This document shows positions 14,532 to 21,963 of a DNA stretch of 22,397 bases, piece by piece; within the stretch, counting starts at the first letter, position 1, and each line of letters begins with the position of its first letter. Origin of the DNA: an uncultured Lachnospiraceae bacterium (lineage in GTDB: Bacteria > Bacillota > Clostridia > Lachnospirales > Lachnospiraceae); assembly GCA_934343915.1 (NCBI GenBank), contig CAKRIL010000047.1, forward strand, positions 1-22,397, read 5' to 3'. The position numbers and the translations under genes are program-made. The notes under the pieces are model-generated. The model saw nothing but the letters and a program-made list of their open reading frames with translations. It searched no databases and was not told where the DNA came from.

Positions 14532-15887
14532 TCAGTGCATATTTACATACTGAATCTTTTTCTGCATATCCTTATAACTATTGATAATTGCAACTGCCTC
14601 CTGCAAATCCGTAGTCTTCTGGTCACCTGTACTCATATTCTTTATCGTAACCTGACCTGCCTCAATCTCATCCGAACCTAATATCACACAGAACGGAATT
14701 GTGAGCCTGCTTCCGTAAGTCAGCTTCTTCTTAAACTTGCCTTCCTCAAGATAAATCTGCGTATTGATGCCTGCTCTTCTAAGCTCGGTAGCAGTCTTAA
14801 CCGCATAATTCATATCCTCTGTCATAGGAATGACAAGTGCCTCAATCTGGCTCTCATGTGCCCTGTTAAGGAAATCATTCTCACACAGAACATAGAACAG
14901 TCTCGTAAGACCTATTGAAATGCCTACACCCGGAAGTGCTTTCTTCGTATAATACCCGGCAAGATTATCATAACGGCCGCCGCTGCACACACTGCCATAC
15001 TCAGGATGATTCTTAATAAATGTCTCATATACGGTTCCAGTATAGTAATCAAGCCCTCGCGCAATGGATAAGTCAATCTTGTAATAATCCGACGGAACGC
15101 CAAAACCTGCAATATAGCCTATAACAGTGGTAAGCTCCTCAAGTCCGGCATCAAACACTTCATTGCAGCCTGCAAAGCTCTTGAGCCTGTCAACCTTCTC
15201 CTCATTGCTTCCGTCAAAAGTGAGTATATCAAGTATCTCATTCACCGTAGTCTCAGATACATTAAGCTCAACAAGCTCCTTGGCAACATTGTCCCTGCCA
15301 ATCTTGTCTATCTTATCTATAATTCTTAGAATATCCACTGCCGACTCTTTAACTCCGAAATTATCGAACAGTCCGTTGAGAACCTTTCTGTTGTTGATTC
15401 GTATAACAAAGTCCTCAATGCCTAAATTCTTAAAAAGATTATAAATAATACTTGGAATCTCAGCGTCATTGACAATACTCAGACTTCCGTCTCCGACAAT
15501 ATCAATATCCGCCTGATAGAACTCTCTGAATCTTCCCTTCTGTGCTCTCTCTCCGCGGTACACCTTGCCAATCTGGTATCTTCTGAATGGAAAAGTGAGC
15601 TCGGAATAATTCTTTGCAACATACTTTGCAAGAGGAACGGTAAGGTCAAAACGCATTGTAAGGTCCGTGTCACCCTTGTTAAATCTGTAAATCTGCTTCT
15701 CGGTCTCTCCGCCTGCCTTTGCAAGAAGAATCCTGCTGTCCTCCAACACCGGCGTATCAAGCGGGAAAAAGCCATACTTCTGATATACCTTCTCCATCTC
15801 CGACTTAATCTTTTCAAAAATAACCTGATCCTTAGGAAGAAGCTCCATAAAACCGGACAGAGTTCTTGGTTCAATAATCTCACCCAT
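14532..15887 (-). CDS. hisS: Histidyl-tRNA synthetase (451 aa)
   Basis: Class II aminoacyl-tRNA synthetase that charges tRNA-His. Motif 2 is visible in FRRYQIGKVYRGER with the downstream GRFREFYQADIDIVG (about 100-130), the histidine-specific ARGLDYYTGTVYE motif at about 273-285, and motif 3 in GVGISIGLTRLF. The C-terminal anticodon-binding domain is present (ALVIPMTEDMNYAVK..., CVILGSDEIEAGQV). Overall length is a little above the common 420-430 aa. AGGAG lies 8 nt before the ATG. I looked for a T-box leader (AGGGTGG / GGAACC) in the 210 bp upstream and saw none. The gene sits between two sensor modules that are otherwise unrelated to translation. Confidence 0.96.
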   Translation of the reverse strand: MGEIIEPRTLSGFMELLPKDQVIFEKIKSEMEKVYQKYGFFPLDTPVLEDSRILLAKAGGETEKQIYRFNKGDTDLTMRFDLTVPLAKYVAKNYSELTFPFRRYQIGKVYRGERAQKGRFREFYQADIDIVGDGSLSIVNDAEIPSIIYNLFKNLGIEDFVIRINNRKVLNGLFDNFGVKESAVDILRIIDKIDKIGRDNVAKELVELNVSETTVNEILDILTFDGSNEEKVDRLKSFAGCNEVFDAGLEELTTVIGYIAGFGVPSDYYKIDLSIARGLDYYTGTVYETFIKNHPEYGSVCSGGRYDNLAGYYTKKALPGVGISIGLTRLFYVLCENDFLNRAHESQIEALVIPMTEDMNYAVKTATELRRAGINTQIYLEEGKFKKKLTYGSRLTIPFCVILGSDEIEAGQVTIKNMSTGDQKTTDLQEAVAIINSYKDMQKKIQYVNMH

Positions 15888-15920
15888 GAATTATTCTCCT
15901 GTGTTATATATTTTGTACAA

Positions 15921-15951
15921 AAGCATACGCCCTATATCGTCTGGCATGCTT
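15921..15951 (-). promoter_or_regulatory. Hairpin in the hisS leader
   Basis: AAGCAT (15921-15926) pairs with ATGCTT (15946-15951), and the stem extends imperfectly inward through GCC/GGC. In the hisS transcript it is followed by TTTTGT, a weak attenuator-like tail. It is not a T-box. Confidence 0.35.
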
Positions 15952-15974
15952 GTTTTCATGTAAAAATTGTAATA

Positions 15975-16003
15975 AGCATAGCATAGAACCGTCCAATAAT
16001 CAA
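15975..16003 (-). promoter_or_regulatory. Candidate promoter of hisS
   Basis: On the minus strand TTGATT (16003-15998), a 17-bp spacer and TATGCT (15980-15975) lie about 90 bp before the hisS start. Confidence 0.5.
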
Positions 16004-16028
16004 GTACGACGAACAAAACGCTTTTTTG

Positions 16029-16052
16029 AAAAAAATAAGATTTACACCTTAT
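16029..16052 (-). terminator. Weak terminator after the Hpt gene
   Basis: A short ATAAG / CTTAT stem (16035-16039 with 16048-16052) is followed on the minus strand by seven Ts (16035-16029), about 45 bp past the Hpt stop. The stem is only 5 bp and A/T-rich. No better candidate was found between Hpt and hisS. Confidence 0.35.
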
Positions 16053-16097
16053 CCATAAAATCCTTATACCTTATCTTTCAAATTGTTTTTTGACATG

Positions 16098-16448
16098 CTA
16101 CTCTTGTAATTTGCGAATGGCAGCTATGGTATTTTTATACTCATCCTGTACCTTCCCATATAATGCCTCGTATCCGTTGAGTTCTCTTCCCCGCAGCTTC
16201 TCCGTCAGCTCCGCACTGACTTTATACAGTCTGTCAAAGCCGAGATTCAGGCAGACTCCCTTCAGTGTATGTGCTGCACGGAAAGCTTCTTCCGCGTTCT
16301 GCTCCTGTATAGCCTTTTCCAGATTAAAATAGCTGGGATCATCCGGAAATTTTAAGGCAAATCTTTTAACCAGTCCTTCACTGCCCATTCTGCCAATTAC
16401 ACCTTCGTAATCGGATTCCATGCTTTCATAACACTCTTTTACTGTCAT
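16098..16448 (-). CDS. Hpt-domain phosphotransfer protein (116 aa)
   Basis: A single-domain histidine phosphotransfer protein that shuttles phosphate between receiver domains. The four-helix Hpt signature is intact: FRAAHTLKGVCLNLGF with phospho-acceptor H60, the family pattern HxxKG. Length is right for a stand-alone Hpt. The start codon at 16448 lies 23 bp inside the end of the upstream hybrid kinase gene in another frame, with GGAAG about 9 nt upstream, so the two are translationally coupled. Its natural donor is therefore that kinase, whose two receivers would pass phosphate to H60. The receiver that H60 feeds is not in the window. Confidence 0.9.
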   Translation of the reverse strand: MTVKECYESMESDYEGVIGRMGSEGLVKRFALKFPDDPSYFNLEKAIQEQNAEEAFRAAHTLKGVCLNLGFDRLYKVSAELTEKLRGRELNGYEALYGKVQDEYKNTIAAIRKLQE

Positions 16449-19431
16449 TGTTCTGCGCTTCCTCTCTGATACCCCCTGACACCTGTTCCAGATTTTTCTG
16501 TATTGTGCCAATCAATTCCTCAATAACTATTGGTTTGGTTAAGAATCCATCCATACCACATTCCAGTGCTTTCTTTCTATCCTCATCAGACGCATTTGCA
16601 GTCATGGCAAGAATGGTGATTCCCGACAGTGCCGGATCATCCAGCGCGCGGATCTGTCTGGTAGCTTCATATCCATTCATTACCGGCATCTGCACATCCA
16701 TCAGCACCAGATCATAATCACCCGGCTGCGAATTCTTAATTTTCTCCACTGCCACTGCTCCATTTTCGGCAGTATCAACCAGGCATCCATATTCATGAAG
16801 AATCTCCACCGTAATTTCACTGTTCAGTTCATTATCTTCCACAAGCAATATACATCTGCCTCTGAAATCTGAACCTGCTGTCGGAAGGATTGTATCCTCT
16901 GCTTCTGCCTGCATCTGGCCGATAGCAGTCATCAAGGTATCTCTGATGTCCGACATGAACATTGGTTTTGCACAGAAGGCAGTTACCCCGGCCGCTCTGG
17001 CTTCCACTTCGATATCTGACCAGTCATAAGCAGTCAGGATAATGATCGGTGTATCATCACCAAGGCTGCGAATCTGACGGGTGACTTCAATTCCATTCAT
17101 ATCCGGCAGACGCCAGTCGATGATATAAGCGTGGAATGCATCTCCCAGTTCCATAGACTGTCGTGCACGCAGAACAGCTTCCTTGCCGGAAAGTGTCCAT
17201 TCTGAACGCATTCCAATCCTCACAAGCATTTTTGTCATACTGTCACAGGTATTGAAGTCATCATCTACAACCAGTGCCTTAAGACCTTCCAGTTCTGCAA
17301 TCTTCTCTGTATGGTGCTGCTCAGGCTGAAGCCGGAATGGCAGACGGACAATGAATTCAGTACCTTTGCCCTGTTCTGTCTGAACCTCAATCGTTCCGCC
17401 CATCATATCCACAATATTCTTGGTAATGGCCATGCCAAGCCCTGTACCCTGAGTCCTGCTGACTGTGGAAGTACGCTCTCTCTCAAAAGGAGAAAAAATC
17501 TTCTCTACAAATTCCGGACTCATGCCGATTCCGTTATCCTTTACCCGAATTTCGTACAGTTCACTGCCCTTTACTGTCCCCGGGAACTGCTTCAGCCGGA
17601 CAGAAACCGTTCCTCCCGCAGGAGTAAACTTAACTGCATTTGACAAAAGATTCAGCAACACCTGGTTCAGCCGTGTCTTATCACAATAAACATCCTCATT
17701 TGTCACATCCATTGCATCCATATAAAGATCCAGCTGCTTTGCATGGATCTGCCCACTGATGATGGTCTTCAGATCATGAAGTACATCTGACAGGCTGACT
17801 TCCGTTTCTTCCAGATGGATTTTTCCGCTCTCGATACGGCTCATATCCAATATATCATTAATCAGTGAGAGCAGATGGCTGCCGGAGGAAAGAATCCTGC
17901 CCAGATAATCCCGGACTTTTTTCTGATCATCAATATTACTTACCGCCAGTGTGGTAAAACCGATAATCGCATTCATTGGTGTCCGGATATCGTGAGACAT
18001 ATTGGAAAGGAAGGTACTCTTTGCCTTGTTTGCTGTCTCTGCAGCGCGTACTGCCTCAGAAAGTGCCTGATTCATTTTCCAGTCAGCAGTACGGTCCGAC
18101 ATAACCAGGATATATTTCTTTTTCCCGTTTAATTCACTGCCCATTGCAATATTATGAAACCAGCGTTTTTCCCCTGTTTTCAGATGAACATATTCAAAAT
18201 CCCATTCTCTCTGTTCATGAACCCGGATTTCCTCCAGATAATTTATCTCCGGACATCCCTGTTCCTCTATATGCAGTTTTCCCAGAATACCAATATCCTT
18301 ACGAATCTGTTCTACCGTAATGCCCAGCAGTTTTTCCACATTCGGACTGACGTAATCTGCCTGGTATGTTTTTGCATCCAGCATCAGGAAAACATCATCC
18401 ACATTCATTGAAAGCTTTTGAAACAGCTCATCCCGGTACAGAATCTCCGTATCTTTTTTCCTGAGGTTTGTCCTGTTTTTTTGGATAACAAGGCTTATAA
18501 GGAATGCGGCAATACAGAACACAACCGCACTGACAAGAAGTACCGTACTGCGCTGAAGACTGTTCATACTGGCATTGACGATATCTGCCTGTACAAGTCC
18601 TAAGAACATCCAGTCCTGTATATCCGATTTTTCATAGACCAGATAGTAGCTTATTCCATCCAGATTTAGAAGCATCGCATCGGTACGTCCTGCTTTAAAC
18701 TTCTCCGAAAGCTCATTGATCTCTTTTTCAGACATATCAGAATGTTCTCTCAGAACACCGAAGAAATTATACACATTCCCCCATGAAGCAGAAGCGTGAT
18801 TCACCACAACACGGCCATCCGGATGAACAACAAAACTCTGGGCATTTTCATTGAAAGCGGAGATATCCAGTACATTTACGATATCAGAGTTTTCATAGGC
18901 AATGGCAATCGCATCATATTCAAATCCCTGATAAATTCCATGAGCCTTCGGAGTGGCAAAAACAAGCATCTGGGGTTTTCCGGGAACTGCTACATTCGCA
19001 ATAACATCATTTCCCTGCCGGATCTCTTCTTCAATATTTTCCTGTAATCCAAGATACCCGGTTTTGCCTGTTACAACCTTATAGTTCCCGTCAGCCGACA
19101 GAAAATAAAATTCTACAAAGCCTGCATTTTCCTGCGCTTTTTTTATACAATCACGAATTTCATCTTCGCTGGAGGTGTTCTGCAGATTCTCACCCCACAT
19201 ATGAAGATAAGTCAGATTCTTATCTGCCAGTTCCCTCAGCATGTTATCAGACTGATGAAAAACTTCCGCCAGATGAGAGACGCTCTCCTCATAAACAGTT
19301 TTCGATATAAATCCCAAATACTGGACAACCAGCAGGACAATGCACGCAAAAACAGCTATAAAGGCCGTTATCATAAATCGTTTTCTCATGGCAGGTCTCT
19401 TTCTGTCTTTATTATGGTTTTTAATATACAT
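16426..19431 (-). CDS. Membrane hybrid histidine kinase, Cache-like/PAS/HisKA/HATPase/REC/REC (1001 aa)
   Basis: Central kinase of module 2. Order: transmembrane helix 1 (about 20-40), an extracytoplasmic Cache-like region of about 250 residues (VEFYFLSADGNYKVVTG, FVVHPDGRVVVNH are typical), transmembrane helix 2 (about 296-316), a PAS domain (about 338-452, ending HLKTGEKRWFHNIAM... ILVMSDRTAD), HisKA with H480 in NMSHDIRTPMNAIIGF, HATPase_c with N-box QVLLNLLSNAVKF, G1 KDNGIGM and G2 GTGLGMAITKNI, receiver 1 (about 716-838, D772 in IIDWRLPDMNG) and receiver 2 (about 858-980, D912 in VLMDVQMPVMNG). Both receivers keep the acidic cluster (VVDDD, LVEDN) and the KP motif. The start at 19431 is set by GGGGGAG 4 nt upstream; the frame is open further but would overlap the upstream stop. 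It follows the SBP/5'-nucleotidase-like lipoprotein by 50 bp and overlaps the Hpt gene. Confidence 0.92.
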   Translation of the reverse strand: MYIKNHNKDRKRPAMRKRFMITAFIAVFACIVLLVVQYLGFISKTVYEESVSHLAEVFHQSDNMLRELADKNLTYLHMWGENLQNTSSEDEIRDCIKKAQENAGFVEFYFLSADGNYKVVTGKTGYLGLQENIEEEIRQGNDVIANVAVPGKPQMLVFATPKAHGIYQGFEYDAIAIAYENSDIVNVLDISAFNENAQSFVVHPDGRVVVNHASASWGNVYNFFGVLREHSDMSEKEINELSEKFKAGRTDAMLLNLDGISYYLVYEKSDIQDWMFLGLVQADIVNASMNSLQRSTVLLVSAVVFCIAAFLISLVIQKNRTNLRKKDTEILYRDELFQKLSMNVDDVFLMLDAKTYQADYVSPNVEKLLGITVEQIRKDIGILGKLHIEEQGCPEINYLEEIRVHEQREWDFEYVHLKTGEKRWFHNIAMGSELNGKKKYILVMSDRTADWKMNQALSEAVRAAETANKAKSTFLSNMSHDIRTPMNAIIGFTTLAVSNIDDQKKVRDYLGRILSSGSHLLSLINDILDMSRIESGKIHLEETEVSLSDVLHDLKTIISGQIHAKQLDLYMDAMDVTNEDVYCDKTRLNQVLLNLLSNAVKFTPAGGTVSVRLKQFPGTVKGSELYEIRVKDNGIGMSPEFVEKIFSPFERERTSTVSRTQGTGLGMAITKNIVDMMGGTIEVQTEQGKGTEFIVRLPFRLQPEQHHTEKIAELEGLKALVVDDDFNTCDSMTKMLVRIGMRSEWTLSGKEAVLRARQSMELGDAFHAYIIDWRLPDMNGIEVTRQIRSLGDDTPIIILTAYDWSDIEVEARAAGVTAFCAKPMFMSDIRDTLMTAIGQMQAEAEDTILPTAGSDFRGRCILLVEDNELNSEITVEILHEYGCLVDTAENGAVAVEKIKNSQPGDYDLVLMDVQMPVMNGYEATRQIRALDDPALSGITILAMTANASDEDRKKALECGMDGFLTKPIVIEELIGTIQKNLEQVSGGIREEAQNNDSKRVL

Positions 19432-19440
19432 TCTTCTCCC

Positions 19441-19468
19441 CCTGCATACTGCAGGCATTGCCTGCAGT
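19441..19468. repeat. Intercistronic palindrome and direct-repeat copy A
   Basis: Between the module-2 lipoprotein stop and the kinase start, ACTGCAGGCA and TGCCTGCAGT (19448-19468) form a perfect 10-bp inverted repeat around one base. A CCTGCATACTGC stretch (19441-19452) makes it part of a 28-bp unit repeated upstream of the lipoprotein gene (21519-21546). It may stabilise or process the mRNA so that lipoprotein and kinase are made at different levels. Confidence 0.6.
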
Positions 19469-19481
19469 ACTGCTGCTAATA

Positions 19482-21329
19482 TCACCTCAGAGTTATGTAA
19501 TCCTCAGGCTCTGCAAGAACGGCAGCACCATCTGAAACATATTCTATCCAGGTATTTTTCACAGTGGTATCTCCTCCCACAACCACAACGTCCTCATCTG
19601 CCGGATAAGCTTTCAGGTGATTTGGTATTGCAATACAGGTTACCGTTAAAGTATCATTGTCCTGAACTTTTTTTCCATCTTTTGTAACTTTGCTCAATAT
19701 ATAACCATTATCTGTTTCTTTGACTTCTACAGAAATACCGCTGAGCACAGGCAGAGAGCCACGGTTAAAGGGAATAAAACCGCCCTCATAGCCTTCTATA
19801 AAGTTTCTGACTGTCTCTTTTAGTTCAGCTCCGCTCATCCTGCTGACATACGCTGACAGGCAATTTGGCATGATCATGCTGCCCGCCATCTTTTCTGTGT
19901 AGCCGGCTTTCAGCACGTTTCCCGTAAAGCTGTTTCCTGTTGCAATCAGCACATCCGTCCCATAAATGCCGCGCAGAGTGTTGGCCATAACCGAATATGC
20001 CTCATTCCCGCCGTTGCTATGAAAACGGTTGGAATAAGACTTCTGTGAATCCAATATTACTTTCTCAGAAATGGATTTCTCCTCAAGAAGCTGGGAATTA
20101 AATGACTGATAAGCCTGCTCTGCATCATATTCCCCTGAGATCATTTTGGAGACCACATCCTTTGAAACAGCGAAAAAGTCATTTGACGCAATGCGGATAT
20201 ACATATGGTTTTCTTCAATCACAGGTTTCACATCATTCAGATATTCCGTAAGCTTAAGCTCCACATTCTGACTGTAGCTTAAAAGATCCTGTCCATCACT
20301 GATAATCCGGTTCTGTGCATCCTCTGAAAGCATTGTGTTCAGCACCTTCATTGCTTTCTTTCGTCGGGTCTCATCCTGCGTCAGGTCACGGTTTAAAGCC
20401 ACCTGAAAATACGGCGTAGTCATAAGCCATTTTTCACCGTTCTCCTGAAAGAATGGAAGAAATGTTGTGTTAATCCCCTGATCCTGAAACATTTTCACAC
20501 CGGCAGAGCTTCCAAAGTACATGGCAATCTTTCCGCTTTGATACATCTCAACTATATCATCATAATTCATATCCAGATCATCCGGGTTCAGACCGGTATC
20601 CCGGATAAACTTCTCCATGCGTTGAAAGGCCTCCGGCCAGATGGTACTGTCCAGACCTTCTCTCCTTGTATTATCCGGATCACTGTAGGCAGTACGCCAC
20701 TTGCGTCCTGCTGCAGAAGACAACTCTGCTGCAGACAGACCCTGCAGTGTCTCCATACAAGTATAATCATAATAATAGTCTGCAGTAAAACCACGGATTC
20801 CCACTTTGTCAAATGCCTGGCAGGCGGAAACGAAGCTATCATAATCTGTCGGAAGAGGGATATCATACTTTTCAAAAAGATCTTTGTTAACCACAAAACC
20901 GTGTGCATCCGCACACACCGGAATCCAGTTTACGCTTCCATCCTCATTCATAAAATTGCTAAGGTAGCTATCATAAACAGCACCTGCCGCATTGGTTGTG
21001 GAAAGATCCATCAGGCTGTCTTTGAGGGAATTCGCATCATGCAGTGAAAAACGGCAGCAGGTTATAATATCCGGCAATCCACCGTTTTCCTCAAGAAACT
21101 TGTAGAAATCCAGATTATTATTCCCTACTACAAATTCAATGTTGATATCCGGAAGCTGTTCCTGAATATATGGTGCATATTTTTCATACAGGCTTGTGCT
21201 CCATAAGTACACCGTAATCGTTTCTGCATCTTCTTTTTCCGCACTTTTGCCGCTGCAGCCTGACAAAAGTGATATAGCTGCCACCATTACCAGAAGCACC
21301 GGCAGAACTCTGATCCATTTTTTCTTCAT
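19482..21329 (-). CDS. Solute-binding lipoprotein fused to a 5'-nucleotidase C-terminal-like domain (615 aa)
   Basis: Extracellular lipoprotein of module 2. The signal peptide has a basic start and hydrophobic core, then LLSGC with lipidated C25. Residues about 36-415 look like a family-1 extracellular solute-binding domain (ITVYLWSTSLYEKYAPY opening, WIPVCADAHGFVVNKDLFEKYDIPLPTDYDSF split over 135-166, MYQSGKIAMYFGSSAG at 262-277). After a helical linker, about 438-612 resembles the 5'-nucleotidase C-terminal domain: NGGNEAYSVMANTLRG, DVLIATGNSF, MSGAELKETVRNFIEG, LPVLSGISVEV and KVQDNDTLTVTCIA follow that domain's order. The metallophosphatase half of a true 5'-nucleotidase is absent, so I expect binding (perhaps of nucleosides), not hydrolysis. 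No permease or ATPase is adjacent; the next gene is a hybrid kinase. The start at 21329 has GGAGGAGG 7 nt upstream. The second-domain call rests on motif memory and should be tested by profile search. Confidence 0.8.
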   Translation of the reverse strand: MKKKWIRVLPVLLVMVAAISLLSGCSGKSAEKEDAETITVYLWSTSLYEKYAPYIQEQLPDINIEFVVGNNNLDFYKFLEENGGLPDIITCCRFSLHDANSLKDSLMDLSTTNAAGAVYDSYLSNFMNEDGSVNWIPVCADAHGFVVNKDLFEKYDIPLPTDYDSFVSACQAFDKVGIRGFTADYYYDYTCMETLQGLSAAELSSAAGRKWRTAYSDPDNTRREGLDSTIWPEAFQRMEKFIRDTGLNPDDLDMNYDDIVEMYQSGKIAMYFGSSAGVKMFQDQGINTTFLPFFQENGEKWLMTTPYFQVALNRDLTQDETRRKKAMKVLNTMLSEDAQNRIISDGQDLLSYSQNVELKLTEYLNDVKPVIEENHMYIRIASNDFFAVSKDVVSKMISGEYDAEQAYQSFNSQLLEEKSISEKVILDSQKSYSNRFHSNGGNEAYSVMANTLRGIYGTDVLIATGNSFTGNVLKAGYTEKMAGSMIMPNCLSAYVSRMSGAELKETVRNFIEGYEGGFIPFNRGSLPVLSGISVEVKETDNGYILSKVTKDGKKVQDNDTLTVTCIAIPNHLKAYPADEDVVVVGGDTTVKNTWIEYVSDGAAVLAEPEDYITLR

Positions 21330-21518
21330 TGCGAATCCTCCTCCGAGTCTCTTTTGCATTTTTCTATTTTACTCTGTGTGGTTTTTCATTTGCTTTCCTT
21401 GACAGATAATCTTTTTGCATAAATACCGGAACCCATATCCCGGATATTGGATCTGAGACAGGCATACATGCCAAAATAAGACATACTCTTTGTACTTTTT
21501 TGATTTTTATTTTATTCT

Positions 21519-21546
21519 CCTGCATACTGCAAGCACTGATGGCAGT
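21519..21546 (-). repeat. Direct-repeat copy B of the module-2 motif
   Basis: Read on the minus strand this is ACTGC, 11 variable bases, then GCAGTATGCAGG. The same layout occurs at 19468-19441, with 23 of 28 positions identical, and both copies are followed by a purine-rich run. Copy A adjoins the kinase start; copy B is about 190 bp upstream of the lipoprotein start. Here the inner palindrome is lost and only the ACTGC / GCAGT arms remain. Confidence 0.55.
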
Positions 21547-21618
21547 AAAATCATTATAGTTACGTCTATAAAATAATATCATAGGTCATTACGTTTGTCA
21601 CATAAAACTTTGAAGTTC

Positions 21619-21732
21619 AAACTGCTCCTGCGATTTCTTCCATCCGTCTGTGTCACACCAAATACTGACACCGCACGAAATGCAGAACTTGCAAAGGAAC
21701 TCCGGGAGCAATATATCAAAAATCTGAGATAA
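21619..21732 (+). pseudogene. Possible C-terminal gene remnant on the plus strand
   Basis: An open frame of 37 codons ends in TAA at 21730. Its last part (TPNTDTARNAELAKELREQY and onward to a basic KNLR end, from about 21655) has the look of a real charged helical C-terminus, but no start or ribosome site exists upstream and nothing continues it. I do not recognise the family. It could be chance. Confidence 0.2.
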
Positions 21733-21797
21733 CTTTCCGTCATAGTCTTTACATTAACTGCTTGTCAATACAGCATCGACTTTTGGACAAAAAGAAA

Positions 21798-21828
21798 GAC
21801 CGCCATTAGATTTCTCTAATAAACGGTC
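21798..21828. terminator. Terminator after the XRE gene and small ORF
   Basis: GACCG (21798-21802) pairs with CGGTC (21824-21828), and an inner TTAGA / TCTAA stem closes on TTTC. On the minus strand it is followed by TTTCTTTTTG; on the plus strand by AACATTTTTT. It separates the XRE unit from module 2. Confidence 0.65.
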
Positions 21829-21838
21829 AACATTTTTT

Positions 21839-21904
21839 CTAAAACCTCATAAGCTCCGCCGAATAGAAAATCGCGTCCTTATTCTTGCAAAACACTTCCT
21901 GCAT
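21839..21904 (-). CDS. Small ORF, 21-aa predicted peptide
   Basis: ATG at 21904 is preceded by AAAGGAGGAG with about 6 nt spacing, one of the best ribosome sites in the window. The 21-residue product starts MQEVFCKNKDAIF and ends SAELMRF; it has one Cys and no signal peptide or membrane segment. It lies 59 bp after the XRE gene stop in the same direction, and its own stop is 10 bp before the terminator, so it would be the last cistron of that transcript. An ATG seven codons upstream in the same frame would give 27 aa but lacks a site. I know no family for it. The site and placement support translation; length alone cannot. Confidence 0.45.
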   Translation of the reverse strand: MQEVFCKNKDAIFYSAELMRF

Positions 21905-21963
21905 CGAGCTCCTCCTTTTCATGGATTTTCAAATACAGCCCGTCACATTGCTATATGTTTTAG

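Larger units (their letters stand above)
21330..21797. other. Gene-poor leader and spacer upstream of module 2
   Basis: No convincing gene lies here. It holds a 13-bp palindrome ATATCC-C-GGATAT (21435-21447), the 28-bp repeat copy B (21519-21546), a minus-strand TATAAT (21558-21553) that could be the -10 box of the lipoprotein gene but lacks a clear -35, and a plus-strand open tail that may be a gene remnant (21619-21732). A minus-strand open frame at 21364-21582 has no ribosome site and reads through these elements, so I do not call it a gene. If the TATAAT is used, the lipoprotein mRNA has a leader of over 200 nt. Confidence 0.5.

Noticed and set aside
15888..16097. T-box riboswitch upstream of hisS
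   Set aside because: Expected for an aminoacyl-tRNA synthetase in Firmicutes, but neither the T-box core (AGGGTGG...ACC) nor a strong terminator/antiterminator pair is present; only a small hairpin.
20538..21047. 169-codon plus-strand open frame
   Set aside because: Antisense shadow of the solute-binding/nucleotidase-like lipoprotein, with no motif and no ribosome site.
16098..21329. Recent horizontal transfer of module 2 judged by codon use
   Set aside because: The region looked richer in AAA and CGT codons than pgi, but short samples were mixed (GAG and GAA both common) and pgi is a biased highly expressed gene. A computed codon or GC comparison is needed before claiming it.
21364..21582. 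72-codon minus-strand open frame upstream of the module-2 lipoprotein
   Set aside because: No ribosome site, no recognisable motif, and it runs through the repeat copy and palindrome of a probable leader. I treat it as non-coding, though a decayed gene start remains possible.
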